DNA of 64,000 nt from Fictibacillus aquaticus (GTDB taxonomy: Bacteria > Bacillota > Bacilli > Bacillales > Fictibacillaceae), in contig NZ_NOII01000001.1 of the NCBI RefSeq assembly GCF_002245695.1, positions 930,001-994,000 of the forward strand, read 5' to 3'. How positions within the stretch are numbered: position 1 is the stretch's first letter; each line of letters opens with the position of its first letter. Below the pieces are notes generated by a model. It was not told the DNA's origin. It saw only the letters and a program-made list of their open reading frames with translations, and ran no database searches. Positions 16,400-24,789 of this stretch are shown in pieces. Both the position numbers and the translations under genes were made by a program.

Positions 16400-16807
16400 G
16401 TGCAAAAGATCCTCGTGTTTATTTATTATGGCACTTCGATAAGCGTTGGGACAGCCGTAACATTTTTTTACGAAAACCTTACTCCATTAGGACAAGCACT
16501 GTTATTAATTATATTTATTGATTATCTAACTGGAATTTCAGCAGCGTTTTATGAAGGAAAATTAAGCAGCAAAGAGGGGTTTAAAGGAATCTTAACTAAG
16601 ATGATTATTATTATGATAGCAGCCATGGCACATTTTTTAGGTAAACTAATGAATATGCCTCATCTAGAAGATATGGTCATTTTATTTTATTTGAGCAATG
16701 AACTGCTATCTATTATTGAAAATGCAGGCAGGATGAAAGTACCGATTCCAAACGTGATCAGAAACGCGGTAGTTATACTTAAAAACAGGGGCAGCGAAAA
16801 AAGCTGA
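16400..16807 (+). CDS. Phage-type holin (holin family 4)
   Basis: A 135-residue membrane protein resembling the toxin-secretion/phage-lysis holin family. It has a short N-terminal hydrophobic segment, then ALLLIIFIDYLTGISAAFYEGKLSSKEGFKGILTKM, which is the conserved core of that family, and further helices with FYLSNELLSIIENAGRMKVPIP. It starts at GTG after an excellent AAAGGAGGTGAG site. No endolysin, tail or packaging genes lie next to it, so it is a domesticated or orphan holin rather than part of a visible prophage. It might serve protein export or cell lysis. Confidence 0.75.
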   Translation: MQKILVFIYYGTSISVGTAVTFFYENLTPLGQALLLIIFIDYLTGISAAFYEGKLSSKEGFKGILTKMIIIMIAAMAHFLGKLMNMPHLEDMVILFYLSNELLSIIENAGRMKVPIPNVIRNAVVILKNRGSEKS

Positions 16808-16871
16808 TTATTATTATTCAGAGGAAAGAAACTTCCATGCTATGGATTAAGGGCAGCCGCTGGAAGCTATT

Positions 16872-17093
16872 TTATGGCATATAAAAAGAAGAGATGCTCT
16901 GCGCGATTCTTTCCGGGCTTATTGTATAAGTACCTGCCTGGACGCGCTTTTTTAATTTATTTATTTTTTCAAGCCTTTTCAATGACTGAAGCGTTTCTGC
17001 TGTTTCCTCCTGCGGTCTTCCAGGAAGAATATCTGGCTTTTTTACACGTTCAATTTCATAATTCGCCTCATTTTTACCATTGTGTATCCGCAT
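16872..17093 (-). CDS. FlgM-like anti-sigma factor, orphan
   Basis: A 73-residue protein whose C-terminal third (KINKLKKRVQAGTYTISPER, then IAQSISSFY) follows the pattern of FlgM, the anti-sigma factor of the flagellar sigma-28 (SigD). That pattern is an L-K-x2-I/V-x2-G-T/S-Y-x-V/I core followed by I-A and F-Y. The N-terminus MRIHNG also fits FlgM. The start at 17093 has GAGGTG six bases upstream; an overlapping GTG nine bases earlier is possible. It is not next to flagellar genes but is coupled to an 82-aa protein of unknown function. The assignment rests on motif resemblance only. Confidence 0.55.
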   Translation of the reverse strand: MRIHNGKNEANYEIERVKKPDILPGRPQEETAETLQSLKRLEKINKLKKRVQAGTYTISPERIAQSISSFYMP

Positions 17094-17098
17094 GCTAT

Positions 17099-17347
17099 TC
17101 ACCTCATAAGGGATGGCAAGGAATCAATCAGAAACCATTCTTCCTCGCAATCCAGATTATCGAGCGTTCTCCAAAAAACCTGCTGTGTACTGCCATCCAT
17201 CTTCACTTCACAATCTTCTCCACTGATGCTCAATTCACAAAAAAGGTGTACCCACGTCTGCTTGAATAAATAAGGAGTGAAATTTTTAAAATCAGGCAGA
17301 TGGTCTTCGAGCCACTCGGCAATCTCTTCTGGGGTCCGCTTGTTCAT
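17099..17347 (-). CDS. Hypothetical 82-aa acidic protein upstream of the FlgM-like gene
   Basis: I do not recognise this protein. It is small and acidic, with a helical N-terminus (RTPEEIAEWLEDHLPDFKNF) and a beta-like half containing LFCELSISGEDCEVKMDG and CEEEWFLIDSLP. An AAAGGA site precedes the ATG. Its stop overlaps the alternative GTG of the FlgM-like gene, so the pair form a compact two-gene operon. The interval 17348-17535 upstream is A+T-rich and has no gene I can support. Confidence 0.6.
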   Translation of the reverse strand: MNKRTPEEIAEWLEDHLPDFKNFTPYLFKQTWVHLFCELSISGEDCEVKMDGSTQQVFWRTLDNLDCEEEWFLIDSLPSLMR

Positions 17348-17535
17348 GTCGGTTTCGTCCTTTGCTATGTATAGGATTGGAAGTAAAACAATTTCAGGCC
17401 CAACAGGTCTTAACGAATATGTGCTATATAATTTCGCTGGTTAAATCAGGAATAAGTCGGTTTCTTTTTTAATTTTTTCGAAAATTTGCATCAACGATAT
17501 ATTGTATGTTTGCCTTAACCCTTTATAACGGTGTC

Positions 17536-17877
17536 CTAACTCTTGCTTTCGTATAAATTTGGCAGCACATTCATTTCCTCAAGTTCCTTTTTCGTTTCAG
17601 CTGTCCCGAGCAAATATATCATCCTGTAAAGTTCAAACATTAGCTCATTATCCTCAAGGCGGTCCCGGTCACCAACTGCCTCATTAAAGTGCCTTGAAGG
17701 AGAAAAAATATCCAGACCTTCTTGCTTATTATGTTCGTGTATACGTGTGAAGAGATGCTCAAGTTCATGCTTTTCCTTCGAGTTTACCAGTATCTCGAAA
17801 TAGTGAATATTGTCATCAGGACTGACCGGAAGTATTTCGCCTTTAGTTGATACATAATAGATTGCTCTTGATTCCAT
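17536..17877 (-). CDS. Hypothetical 113-aa protein
   Basis: I do not recognise a named family. The protein begins MESRAIYYVSTKGEILPVSPDD and has a hydrophilic helical body rich in Glu and His (NSKEKHELEHLFTRIHEHNK) with no membrane segment or signal peptide. AAGGAGG seven bases before the ATG makes it a convincing gene. It is transcribed alone, divergently from the purine permease gene. Confidence 0.6.
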   Translation of the reverse strand: MESRAIYYVSTKGEILPVSPDDNIHYFEILVNSKEKHELEHLFTRIHEHNKQEGLDIFSPSRHFNEAVGDRDRLEDNELMFELYRMIYLLGTAETKKELEEMNVLPNLYESKS

Positions 17878-18029
17878 TAAAATTCCTCCTTAATGAATCG
17901 TTATATTCCGTATACCTTTTATACAGACATCGCAAACCTGAAAACCTTATAAACTATCATTAATTTGCCGGTTCAGTCTATAATAAGCATGGACAATTAA
18001 TTCAATGAAAAAGCGCGGTGGGTGATAGT

Positions 18030-19328
18030 ATGAAAGTTTCATTATCGTCCCTTCAGTGGATGGTTTTTATTTTGGCAGGAAGTTTGGTTGCACCGATCGC
18101 GATCGGCGATGCTTTTCACTTGTCTCAAAGCGAAACAGCTCAGCTGCTGCAGCGGTGTTTCCTGATAATCGGCATTGCTGGAATTCTGCAAGTATTATTG
18201 GGGCATAAACTTCCTGTACTCGAAGGTCCTGCCGGATTATGGTGGGGAGTGTTTACGGTTTATGCAGGAATTGCAGCTTCAGGTGCTTTAACAATTGAAC
18301 TTGCGCTCCGTGAACTTGCAATGGGAATGTTTATAAGCGGTGCACTCTTTATTTTACTTGCACTGTTTAAAATGATTGAGAAGCTGCGCAGCTGGTTTAC
18401 CCCGCTTGTAACAGGTACATATTTGATCTTGCTAGTTTCACAGTTAAGCGGATCTTTCATTAAAGGCATACTTGGCATCGGATACTTGACTAAAGGTGTG
18501 GACGGCAAAGTGGCTGCGGCAGCCATCGGTGTTCTCATTTTTTCAATTATTATCGGCAAGTCGAGCATCGTCTGGCTTAGAAGCTATTCCATTTTAATCA
18601 GTCTTCTTTTTGGCTGGTGTCTTTTCACGATTTTCAGTCTGAACAAAGAATCAGCATCAGCCGGATCTTGGTTCCAGGCTCCTGAAATAATGTCGTGGGG
18701 ACTTCCCCATTTTTCCGGAGGCATCACGATTACGTCAGTCTTTATCGGCTTGCTGCTGCTGACAAACATGGTGGCGAGCATCAATGTGACAGAAACAGCT
18801 TTTAAGTCCGTAAAAGAGCCTTACGAAAAAGTTAATTATAACCGTGCAGGCTTTTTTATGGGAATCAGCACGTGGATCGCCGGTCTTCTCTCCGCCGTAG
18901 CGCCTGTCCCTATATCAGGCTCTGCCGGATTTATGCTGACAACCCGTATCTTCAGTAGACTGCCGTTCATCATTGGCAACGTTTTAATTATTGTGATCAG
19001 CTTTTTCCCTAAACTCACATATTTCTTTGCGGCGATACCTGCCCCAGTTGGTTATGCAACAATATTCCTTCCGTTCTCGAGCATGATCGCCCTTGCACTG
19101 AAAGAATACAGAGGACAGATTCAGTCAGATTCCAAATTATTTATCATCGCCACGTCTCTCATGATCGGCATCGGTACCCTTTTCATTCCGCCTGCAGCGT
19201 TAACTGGGCTTCCGAGCTTGCTCGTTACGCTTCTAAGCAACGGTCTTGTTCTCGGAATGATTACGTGCATCATCCTTGAACAATTTCAGGCTGCCAAAGA
19301 TAAGAAACAATTGAATAAAACCGTTTAA
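18030..19328 (+). CDS. NCS2-family purine/pyrimidine permease (YwdJ-like)
   Basis: A 432-residue nucleobase permease of the NCS2 family with about 12-14 membrane spans. LPVLEGPAGLWWGVFTVYAG, INVTETAFKSVKEPYEKVNYNRAG and the PVPISGSAGF loop correspond to the conserved substrate-binding regions, and the overall sequence is closest in feel to Bacillus YwdJ. The exact nucleobase is not determinable. The ATG at 18030 is preferred over a GTG at 18018 because GGTGGGTGAT then serves as ribosome-binding site. A TATAAT at 17979-17984 may be its -10. No purine riboswitch was seen. Confidence 0.8.
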   Translation: MKVSLSSLQWMVFILAGSLVAPIAIGDAFHLSQSETAQLLQRCFLIIGIAGILQVLLGHKLPVLEGPAGLWWGVFTVYAGIAASGALTIELALRELAMGMFISGALFILLALFKMIEKLRSWFTPLVTGTYLILLVSQLSGSFIKGILGIGYLTKGVDGKVAAAAIGVLIFSIIIGKSSIVWLRSYSILISLLFGWCLFTIFSLNKESASAGSWFQAPEIMSWGLPHFSGGITITSVFIGLLLLTNMVASINVTETAFKSVKEPYEKVNYNRAGFFMGISTWIAGLLSAVAPVPISGSAGFMLTTRIFSRLPFIIGNVLIIVISFFPKLTYFFAAIPAPVGYATIFLPFSSMIALALKEYRGQIQSDSKLFIIATSLMIGIGTLFIPPAALTGLPSLLVTLLSNGLVLGMITCIILEQFQAAKDKKQLNKTV

Positions 19329-19356
19329 AGAAAGGACGTTAAGTTCTTTCTTTTCT
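19327..19356 (+). terminator. Purine permease terminator
   Basis: AAAGAAAGGAC pairs with GTTCTTTCTTT through one mismatch, followed by TTTC and T-rich sequence. Confidence 0.65.
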
Positions 19357-19671
19357 TTTTCTAAAAAACCTTTTCTTATACCCTTTCTCTCAAAAAATAA
19401 ACTCTCCAGTTTGCAATGGGATTTCTAATGTTGTAAGAAAAGTAAACTAAAATAGTGTTTTGGAACCCTTAAACTTTTCTGTATTCCCCATATTTTGACG
19501 ATATCCATCTAAATTCGAGACTATTTGACTAGTTTTTGTTATCATTTCGTAATCTCCCCCACATCTTATTGTCATAAAAATATTGTAGGATAATGATGTT
19601 AGCTTTAGTTGGATTTACCAAGTATTAATTTAAATGTTAATGATTGAACTTATAGGGGGATTTGGAAACAT
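19357..19671 (+). other. Gene-free A+T-rich interval before the NlpC/P60 gene
   Basis: About 315 bp without a reading frame I can support. It contains TTGTCA near 19570 with a GATAAT-like element 14-16 bp further on, a possible promoter for the hydrolase, and a long A+T-rich leader ending at AGGGGGA. No WalR-type direct repeat with the right spacing was seen. Confidence 0.4.
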
Positions 19672-20325
19672 ATGAAAAAATGGATTGCATCAACAGCACT
19701 TGCATCAATGATGGCTTTAGCACCTATTCAAGCTTATGCTGAACTTGGGGACACTACATTAAAGCCTGGAATGACGCACACTGACGTTAAATCACTTCAA
19801 TCAACTTTAAAGCAAAAAGGCTACTTCACATACACAGGATCATATACTACATATTACGGATCTTACACAACCGACGCTGTTAAGAAACTGCAGCGAGCAA
19901 AAGGTTTGATTGCCGATGGTGTCGCAGGACCGAAAACCTTCAGTGCACTAGGCGTATTTGGTTCAATTAACGAAACGTCACTTATCAGCTACGCAAAAAC
20001 ATTCCAAGGTGTACCTTATCTTTGGGGCGGGACAAGCCCTTCTGGATTTGACTGCTCAGGGTTTATGTATTACGTCTTTAAAAACTCACAAGGCATCACT
20101 TTGCCTCGCACAGCTTCACAAATGTACACATTAGGGACAAAGGTTTCCACTCTTGCTCCAGGTGATCTTGTGTTCTTCTCAACATATGCACCAGGCGCAT
20201 CTCATGTTGGCATCTACATTGGAGGAGGAAACTTCATTTCTGCTACTTCTTCAAAAGGAGTGGCGATCGTGCCGATGAGCAACACGTATTGGTCAGCTCG
20301 CTATCTTGGAGCGAAACGATTATAA
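19672..20325 (+). CDS. Secreted NlpC/P60 peptidoglycan hydrolase with PG-binding domain
   Basis: A 217-residue exported cell-wall hydrolase. The signal peptide (MKKW then a hydrophobic core) is cleaved near AYA/EL at residue 23. A PG_binding_1 domain spans about 30-95 (GMTHTDVKSLQSTLKQKGYF...DGVAGPKTFSALG). The NlpC/P60 domain runs from about 100 to 217 with Cys128 in FDCSGF and His178 in ASHVGIYIG; the third catalytic residue is not an obvious His. Such enzymes cut the D-glutamyl-diaminopimelate bond in stem peptides. It is monocistronic with a strong terminator. Confidence 0.88.
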   Translation: MKKWIASTALASMMALAPIQAYAELGDTTLKPGMTHTDVKSLQSTLKQKGYFTYTGSYTTYYGSYTTDAVKKLQRAKGLIADGVAGPKTFSALGVFGSINETSLISYAKTFQGVPYLWGGTSPSGFDCSGFMYYVFKNSQGITLPRTASQMYTLGTKVSTLAPGDLVFFSTYAPGASHVGIYIGGGNFISATSSKGVAIVPMSNTYWSARYLGAKRL

Positions 20326-20337
20326 GAATCACCATTT

Positions 20338-20370
20338 AAAAAGACTCAGCAAATTGCGCTGAGTCTTTTT
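20338..20370. terminator. Bidirectional terminator
   Basis: An AAAAAGACTCAGC/GCTGAGTCTTTTT stem lies between converging genes. Confidence 0.85.
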
Positions 20371-20371
20371 A

Positions 20372-20599
20372 CTATGAATAATTACGATCCACAAATCTTA
20401 ATGCATCTTCAAATTCATCCAAAACCTGTGAACCAACAATATCCTCTTCATCATCAAGGAATGTCGCTTGAAAATATCCTTCATCGCCTTGAGGCACGAA
20501 CCGCAGCCTTACTTTTACTGAAGGTTCATCTCTTCTGTTAAACTCCCATTCCTTCTCCGGGTTATTCTTGATCTGTTCCAGCTTCTCTAAATGTGTCAT
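20372..20599 (-). CDS. Hypothetical 75-aa acidic protein
   Basis: I do not recognise this family. It is a small soluble acidic protein (MTHLEKLEQIKNNPEKEWEF) with a beta-like centre VKVRLRFVPQGDEGYFQATFLDDEED and a C-terminal helix FEDALRFVDRNYS. GGGAGG precedes the ATG. It is single and ends at a shared terminator. Confidence 0.6.
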   Translation of the reverse strand: MTHLEKLEQIKNNPEKEWEFNRRDEPSVKVRLRFVPQGDEGYFQATFLDDEEDIVGSQVLDEFEDALRFVDRNYS

Positions 20600-20707
20600 G
20601 AATGTTCCTCCCGCTTGTTATCTCTTATTATTTTTACCCTGTAATTAAGAGTATAAACTTTCCCTTTTATCGACATTTCCTGGGGAATAACGGCATAGGA
20701 TGTTTAA

Positions 20708-21271
20708 TTAGAGCGATGTTTGAGGAGATAATCCGCATATTACGTCCTCTGTTGACACGATTGACGCGAATTCTTTGTTTAAATGAAGCAGAGCAGTTTC
20801 GTGAACTTCTTCAGCCGTGTATGACCGTCCCGTATGAGATACCATCGCGAACGCAGCAGTCGCATCATGGACAAGATCCACTTTATAGCCAAGATTAGCT
20901 GCCATTCTAACTGAGGTGGACACACAATGACACGTTGTCAGCCCTATCACTGTCAGGTGTGTGATCTGGTGATGCTGCAGATGCTCATGCAATGCAGTCC
21001 CAATGAAGGCACTGTTCACAGTTTTCACAAAATGAGCTTCGTTTTCTAGCGGCTCAAAGCCCTTTTTCAAACTGTAACCTTGTTTTTCAGGATAAAACGA
21101 ACCGTCTGGGCTAGTTGACGCATGCTGAATATGAATAATTTCCAGACCATTGCTGCGATATTCTTTTAGTAGTTTAAGCATGTTATCCTCTGCGTTCAGG
21201 TTATTCCTTGCACCCCATGATGCGTCTTCAAACCCTTGCTGAACATCAATAATAAGCAATGCTTTTTTCAT
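20708..21271 (-). CDS. Isochorismatase-family cysteine hydrolase
   Basis: A 187-residue hydrolase of the isochorismatase/nicotinamidase superfamily. The catalytic triad is visible as Asp in LLIIDVQQGF, Lys in HFVKTVNSAFIGT and Cys in GLTTCHCVSTSVRMA. The substrate is not predictable; nicotinamidase, isochorismatase and other amide hydrolases all share this core. The ATG at 21271 is preferred over an upstream GTG that overlaps the AAGGAAGG site. It is transcribed alone, divergently from the LysE-type exporter. Confidence 0.85.
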   Translation of the reverse strand: MKKALLIIDVQQGFEDASWGARNNLNAEDNMLKLLKEYRSNGLEIIHIQHASTSPDGSFYPEKQGYSLKKGFEPLENEAHFVKTVNSAFIGTALHEHLQHHQITHLTVIGLTTCHCVSTSVRMAANLGYKVDLVHDATAAFAMVSHTGRSYTAEEVHETALLHLNKEFASIVSTEDVICGLSPQTSL

Positions 21272-21432
21272 TGAACCGTTCACCCTTCCTTCTATTTAAT
21301 AAGAAAGATTTCTGCAGGAACGCTCGCTTTCCCTTCCATGTGCACACCGTTTTTAGATTAATGCTTTTTTTGAAATGTTTTGTTTTTCTACACATAGAAT
21401 GAAGAAGGACAAACTCATGAGGGGGGACTAGC

Positions 21433-22059
21433 TTGCATACATTTTGGCTGTTCTTTGAATTCATCGTCCTCGGCATCAGCCTTGCTGCACCAATTGGTCC
21501 CGTTAAACTTGAAATGATTCGCCAAGGGATGGCTCACGGATTCAAGAATGCCTTTCATACAGGATTAGGTGCCATGTCTATGGACCTGATTTACATGACA
21601 ATCATTTTTTGGGGGCTATCCCCTTACTTTTCTTCTTCTTTTTTTCAGCATACGATTGCTGTTATCGGATCAATGCTGTTATTTAAATTAGGCTGGAGCA
21701 GCTTGAAACATGCTTTTACACATAAAGACTCAAATGAAACCAAGGAAAAAACTTTCTTAACTACTCCTTTCCTCACTGGCATCAGCCTTGCTGTCGCCAA
21801 TCCCTTCATCCTCGTCTTTTGGTTTTCTGTATACGGCACTGCACTGCAAAAGCTTCCTGATTTTTGGCCCATGGGAGGACAGTATGTATTTAGCCTTGCA
21901 ATTTTTGTCGGCATTTTTTTATGGAATCTTAACCTGTCCTTCGCACTTCATTTTTTTAAACCCTTCATAAAAAGTCGCGCTTTAAAACTTACCTCATTCT
22001 TTTCCGGCGGTCTGCTTCTTTATTACTCCTTTATCTTTTTATCCTCAATATGGAAATAA
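21433..22059 (+). CDS. LysE/RhtB-family amino acid exporter
   Basis: A 208-residue protein with six hydrophobic segments. The N-terminal motif SLAAPIGPVKLEMIRQGMAHGFKNAFHTGLGAMSMD is the LysE/RhtB signature, and the second half carries GISLAVANPFILVFWFSVYG. These exporters remove lysine, homoserine, threonine or other small solutes; the specific one is unknown. Translation starts at TTG behind GGGGGGAC. It ends at a bidirectional terminator shared with the yteA gene. Confidence 0.82.
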   Translation: MHTFWLFFEFIVLGISLAAPIGPVKLEMIRQGMAHGFKNAFHTGLGAMSMDLIYMTIIFWGLSPYFSSSFFQHTIAVIGSMLLFKLGWSSLKHAFTHKDSNETKEKTFLTTPFLTGISLAVANPFILVFWFSVYGTALQKLPDFWPMGGQYVFSLAIFVGIFLWNLNLSFALHFFKPFIKSRALKLTSFFSGGLLLYYSFIFLSSIWK

Positions 22060-22164
22060 AGAGTTTGGCTGATGCCATCCTAGACGTCAGCCTAGACTGG
22101 CTTTTACTAAACATGTGAACTTGTTGGAGACGCAGATTGAAAAATTTACACTTTTAGACATGTA

Positions 22165-22188
22165 AAAAAGCCGCGGGTGCGGCTTTTT
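22165..22188. terminator. Bidirectional terminator, lysE-like / yteA
   Basis: A compact AAAAAGCCGC/GCGGCTTTTT hairpin with a four-base loop. Confidence 0.85.
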
Positions 22189-22915
22189 ATTTTTCATCAT
22201 ATTGACGTCTTTCAGATAGCTTTTCTTCTTGAGATTGCAGCATATCTTCATATTCGTCATGCTTTTTATTAGGGACGATCCCCCGCTTATTTCCGGTTAT
22301 GTCTGTTGCTGCGAAACCTTCAATCTCTTCTGTATACCCTTCTTCATCGACTGGATCATCATCCATATCCTTGTAATCCACTTTTTGCGGGTCATCAGAC
22401 GGCGTTTCGCTCGATCCATAACGTGAAAGACTTTCCCAAGCATCCTCACCATCAAAAAAGTTACGGTCTTTGTTATCGTTGTTAAACTGACCATATCCAG
22501 GCTTTAATACCTCTTCTTCAACTGGACGCTCTTGTTCAGAATCCGTATGATTTGAAGCATGCTCCAGACAATACGGTGTTGTGGGCATAGCTTCCAGCCT
22601 TTCTTTCGGAATATCCTCTCCACATTCCTGGCACGTTCCATAGCTGCCTTCTTTTATCCGCTGCAGTGCGTGATCGATGTCAGACAGCTCTTTTTCCTGC
22701 AATTCACTGAAAACCATGTTTCGCTCTCGATCATATAGCTCGGTCCCCGAATCAGCTGGATGATTATCATAATTTGAGAGTTCTCCTGTCATTTCCTGAT
22801 CTGCCTCATCTTCAGGTCTGAATTGATCGTTTATCTCATGAATGTTTTCAATTTCTTTTTTTCGATCTGTTAATGTCTTTTCTAATGTTTTTACATCCTC
22901 TTTTGATAGTGCCAT
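22187..22915 (-). CDS. yteA: YteA-type sporulation protein with DksA/TraR zinc finger
   Basis: A 242-residue very acidic cytoplasmic protein. The N-terminal half has a DksA-like coiled hairpin (SKEDVKTLEKTLTDRKKEIENIHE) and RERNMVFSELQEKELSDIDHALQRI. It is followed by a C4-type finger with CQECGEDIP and PYCLEH, in which the fourth ligand is a His rather than a Cys. The C-terminal 100 residues are disordered and Asp/Glu-rich with repeated DDP/DEE blocks. The YteA group is associated with sporulation in Bacillus, and this is the main hint that the host forms spores. The molecular role is unclear. Confidence 0.82.
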   Translation of the reverse strand: MALSKEDVKTLEKTLTDRKKEIENIHEINDQFRPEDEADQEMTGELSNYDNHPADSGTELYDRERNMVFSELQEKELSDIDHALQRIKEGSYGTCQECGEDIPKERLEAMPTTPYCLEHASNHTDSEQERPVEEEVLKPGYGQFNNDNKDRNFFDGEDAWESLSRYGSSETPSDDPQKVDYKDMDDDPVDEEGYTEEIEGFAATDITGNKRGIVPNKKHDEYEDMLQSQEEKLSERRQYDEK

Positions 22916-23200
22916 CTATTAGCACTCCTCTCTACGTCATTACCCTATCATTACCACCGACTGCAATGGATTAATCATCTTCGGTATTTTTTGCGGATTT
23001 TACCAGCTCTATACTTTTATTTCTTCATATAAAACGATAATTAATTTTCTAGTAAACATTCCGGCTATAACAGCCGAAAAAATTAATGCAGCATATTTCA
23101 ACATTTTTTGTAAAATTATTGATATAAAGTACTTTTTTTCCTAATGCATTGGATGTATTCTTATACATACAGACCAATAATCATGAATCGGGTGAAAGCA

Positions 23201-24769
23201 GTGAATCTTTATAGTGAATTCAAAAAGAAACTGATTCGAAATTACTTGACTGGATCTATTACCGCAGTAGCAGGTGTAGGTGCGGTGTTTATATTCACTA
23301 CACTGACAAATGCCGCCAGGGAGCCTAAGCTAGCTGGCATCCTGATCATATCTGTACTGTGCATGGTTATAGTAGAATCTTATTTCTTTAACCGTCAGCT
23401 AAAAGTGATTAGAGAATTCCTCTCAGAAGAATCTCCTTCCTTAAAAATGACGGAAAAAGCCTATTTTTACGCCTTGGACTTTCCGCAGAAGACAGTAACC
23501 CGTATTCTCGGTCCGCACTTTCTTGGGATTACTATTCCTGGAGCCGGCCTCACTGCATTATCAATTAAATACAGTCTGATTTCAGCAGAACTTATTCCAT
23601 ACGATTACGTCGTACTCGCCTGCATCGGTGCCCTTCTTGTGGCGGGCATGCATGCATTGATTGAGTTTTTTCTGACTGGAAAAGCTGTTCAGCCTGTCAT
23701 CCGCCATATTCAGCAGCTCGCTGCCATGCAATTTGGCGTTCATTTGACACTTGCACGGCCTGTACATTTATCGATCAAACGAAAAATACAGATTAGCATC
23801 GTCTTTATTGGTACATTGCCTTTAATACTGTTCGCTCTTGCGACCCAAGTCAGGCTTGATGAGATTTCAAAAATTTTAGAGGAAGTACCAGGGATGGCAG
23901 GCACTGCTGAGTTTAATAAATTCGCAGATGTGTCTTCTTCCTTAACCTCATCCTACTGGAGCTGGGCGGTATATGTATTATTAATAGGAATTATTTTCGC
24001 AATCATCGGGGCTCTCCTTTTGTACCGTGATATGCAGCAGCCGATGTTTGAACTGAAGACAGCTATGAACGAAGTAAAGAACGGAAACAGCCAGACTCGC
24101 TTAGTTAATGTATACCCAGACGAATTTTCTGTACTTTTTAACGGATTTAACCATATGTCAGATGCAATCGTGAAGCGCGATTATGAAAACAGGCTCATGC
24201 TTGAAAGCTTCTTTTCCACATTTGCTGCGACACTCGATGCCCGTGATCCTTACACTGCAGGTCACTCTTTAAGGGTAGCTGAGCTATCTGTCGTTATCGG
24301 GAAAAAAGCAGGACTTTCACAGCAGCAGATCTTCAATTTAAGAAAGTCTGCACTGCTGCATGATATCGGTAAAATCGGAATTCCTGACGGTGTTTTATTA
24401 AAGGAAGGTTCTCTCACTGAAGACGAATTTACGCTGATCAAACGCCATACCGTCATCGGTGCTGATATTTTAAGCCAAGTGCAGCCTCCCGAGGCGATGA
24501 GAGCACTCATTCCTGGAGTCAAGTACCATCATGAAAGATATGATGGCAAAGGATATCCGGAAGGACTCACCGGCAACAGTATTCCTCTTTTCGGCAGAAT
24601 CATTGCGGTGGCTGATGCATTTGACGCGATGACTTCAGACCGGCCGTACAAAAAAGGTATGACCGCAGAAAAAGCGTTAAGCATTATCGAGGGCGGCAGA
24701 GGCACGCAATGGGATCCTTATTTTGCTGACCTGTTTATCCAGCAGATGAAGCTGCAGCGATCATCTTAA
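23201..24769 (+). CDS. HAMP-HD-GYP cyclic-di-GMP phosphodiesterase
   Basis: A 522-residue membrane signalling protein. There are about six or seven hydrophobic spans in the first 300 residues, a HAMP-like linker (LYRDMQQPMFELKTAMNEVKN) and a C-terminal HD-GYP domain. The catalytic HD is in SALLHDIGKIGIPDGVLL and the GYP motif in YHHERYDGKGYPEGL. The family hydrolyses cyclic di-GMP. The chosen start is GTG at 23201 with GGGTGA five bases before it; ATGs upstream lack a ribosome-binding site. It may balance the diguanylate cyclase at 14.6 kb. A GNAT gene follows by 20 bp, possibly in the same transcript. Confidence 0.88.
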   Translation: MNLYSEFKKKLIRNYLTGSITAVAGVGAVFIFTTLTNAAREPKLAGILIISVLCMVIVESYFFNRQLKVIREFLSEESPSLKMTEKAYFYALDFPQKTVTRILGPHFLGITIPGAGLTALSIKYSLISAELIPYDYVVLACIGALLVAGMHALIEFFLTGKAVQPVIRHIQQLAAMQFGVHLTLARPVHLSIKRKIQISIVFIGTLPLILFALATQVRLDEISKILEEVPGMAGTAEFNKFADVSSSLTSSYWSWAVYVLLIGIIFAIIGALLLYRDMQQPMFELKTAMNEVKNGNSQTRLVNVYPDEFSVLFNGFNHMSDAIVKRDYENRLMLESFFSTFAATLDARDPYTAGHSLRVAELSVVIGKKAGLSQQQIFNLRKSALLHDIGKIGIPDGVLLKEGSLTEDEFTLIKRHTVIGADILSQVQPPEAMRALIPGVKYHHERYDGKGYPEGLTGNSIPLFGRIIAVADAFDAMTSDRPYKKGMTAEKALSIIEGGRGTQWDPYFADLFIQQMKLQRSS

Positions 24770-24789
24770 AAACATTAGGGGAGAAAAAT

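Noticed and set aside
16334-17877. Possible prophage around the holin.
   Set aside because: Only the holin is phage-like; there is no integrase, structural, packaging or lysis partner gene and no attachment-site repeats.
17979-17984. TATAAT before the purine permease considered part of a purine riboswitch-controlled promoter.
   Set aside because: The leader is too short and lacks any purine aptamer sequence; no consensus -35 is present either.
22982-23200. CGGCTATAACAGCCG hairpin before the HD-GYP gene considered as a terminator or cyclic-di-GMP riboswitch.
   Set aside because: The stem is only five base pairs with no T run in the relevant direction, and no GEMM-type aptamer blocks are present.
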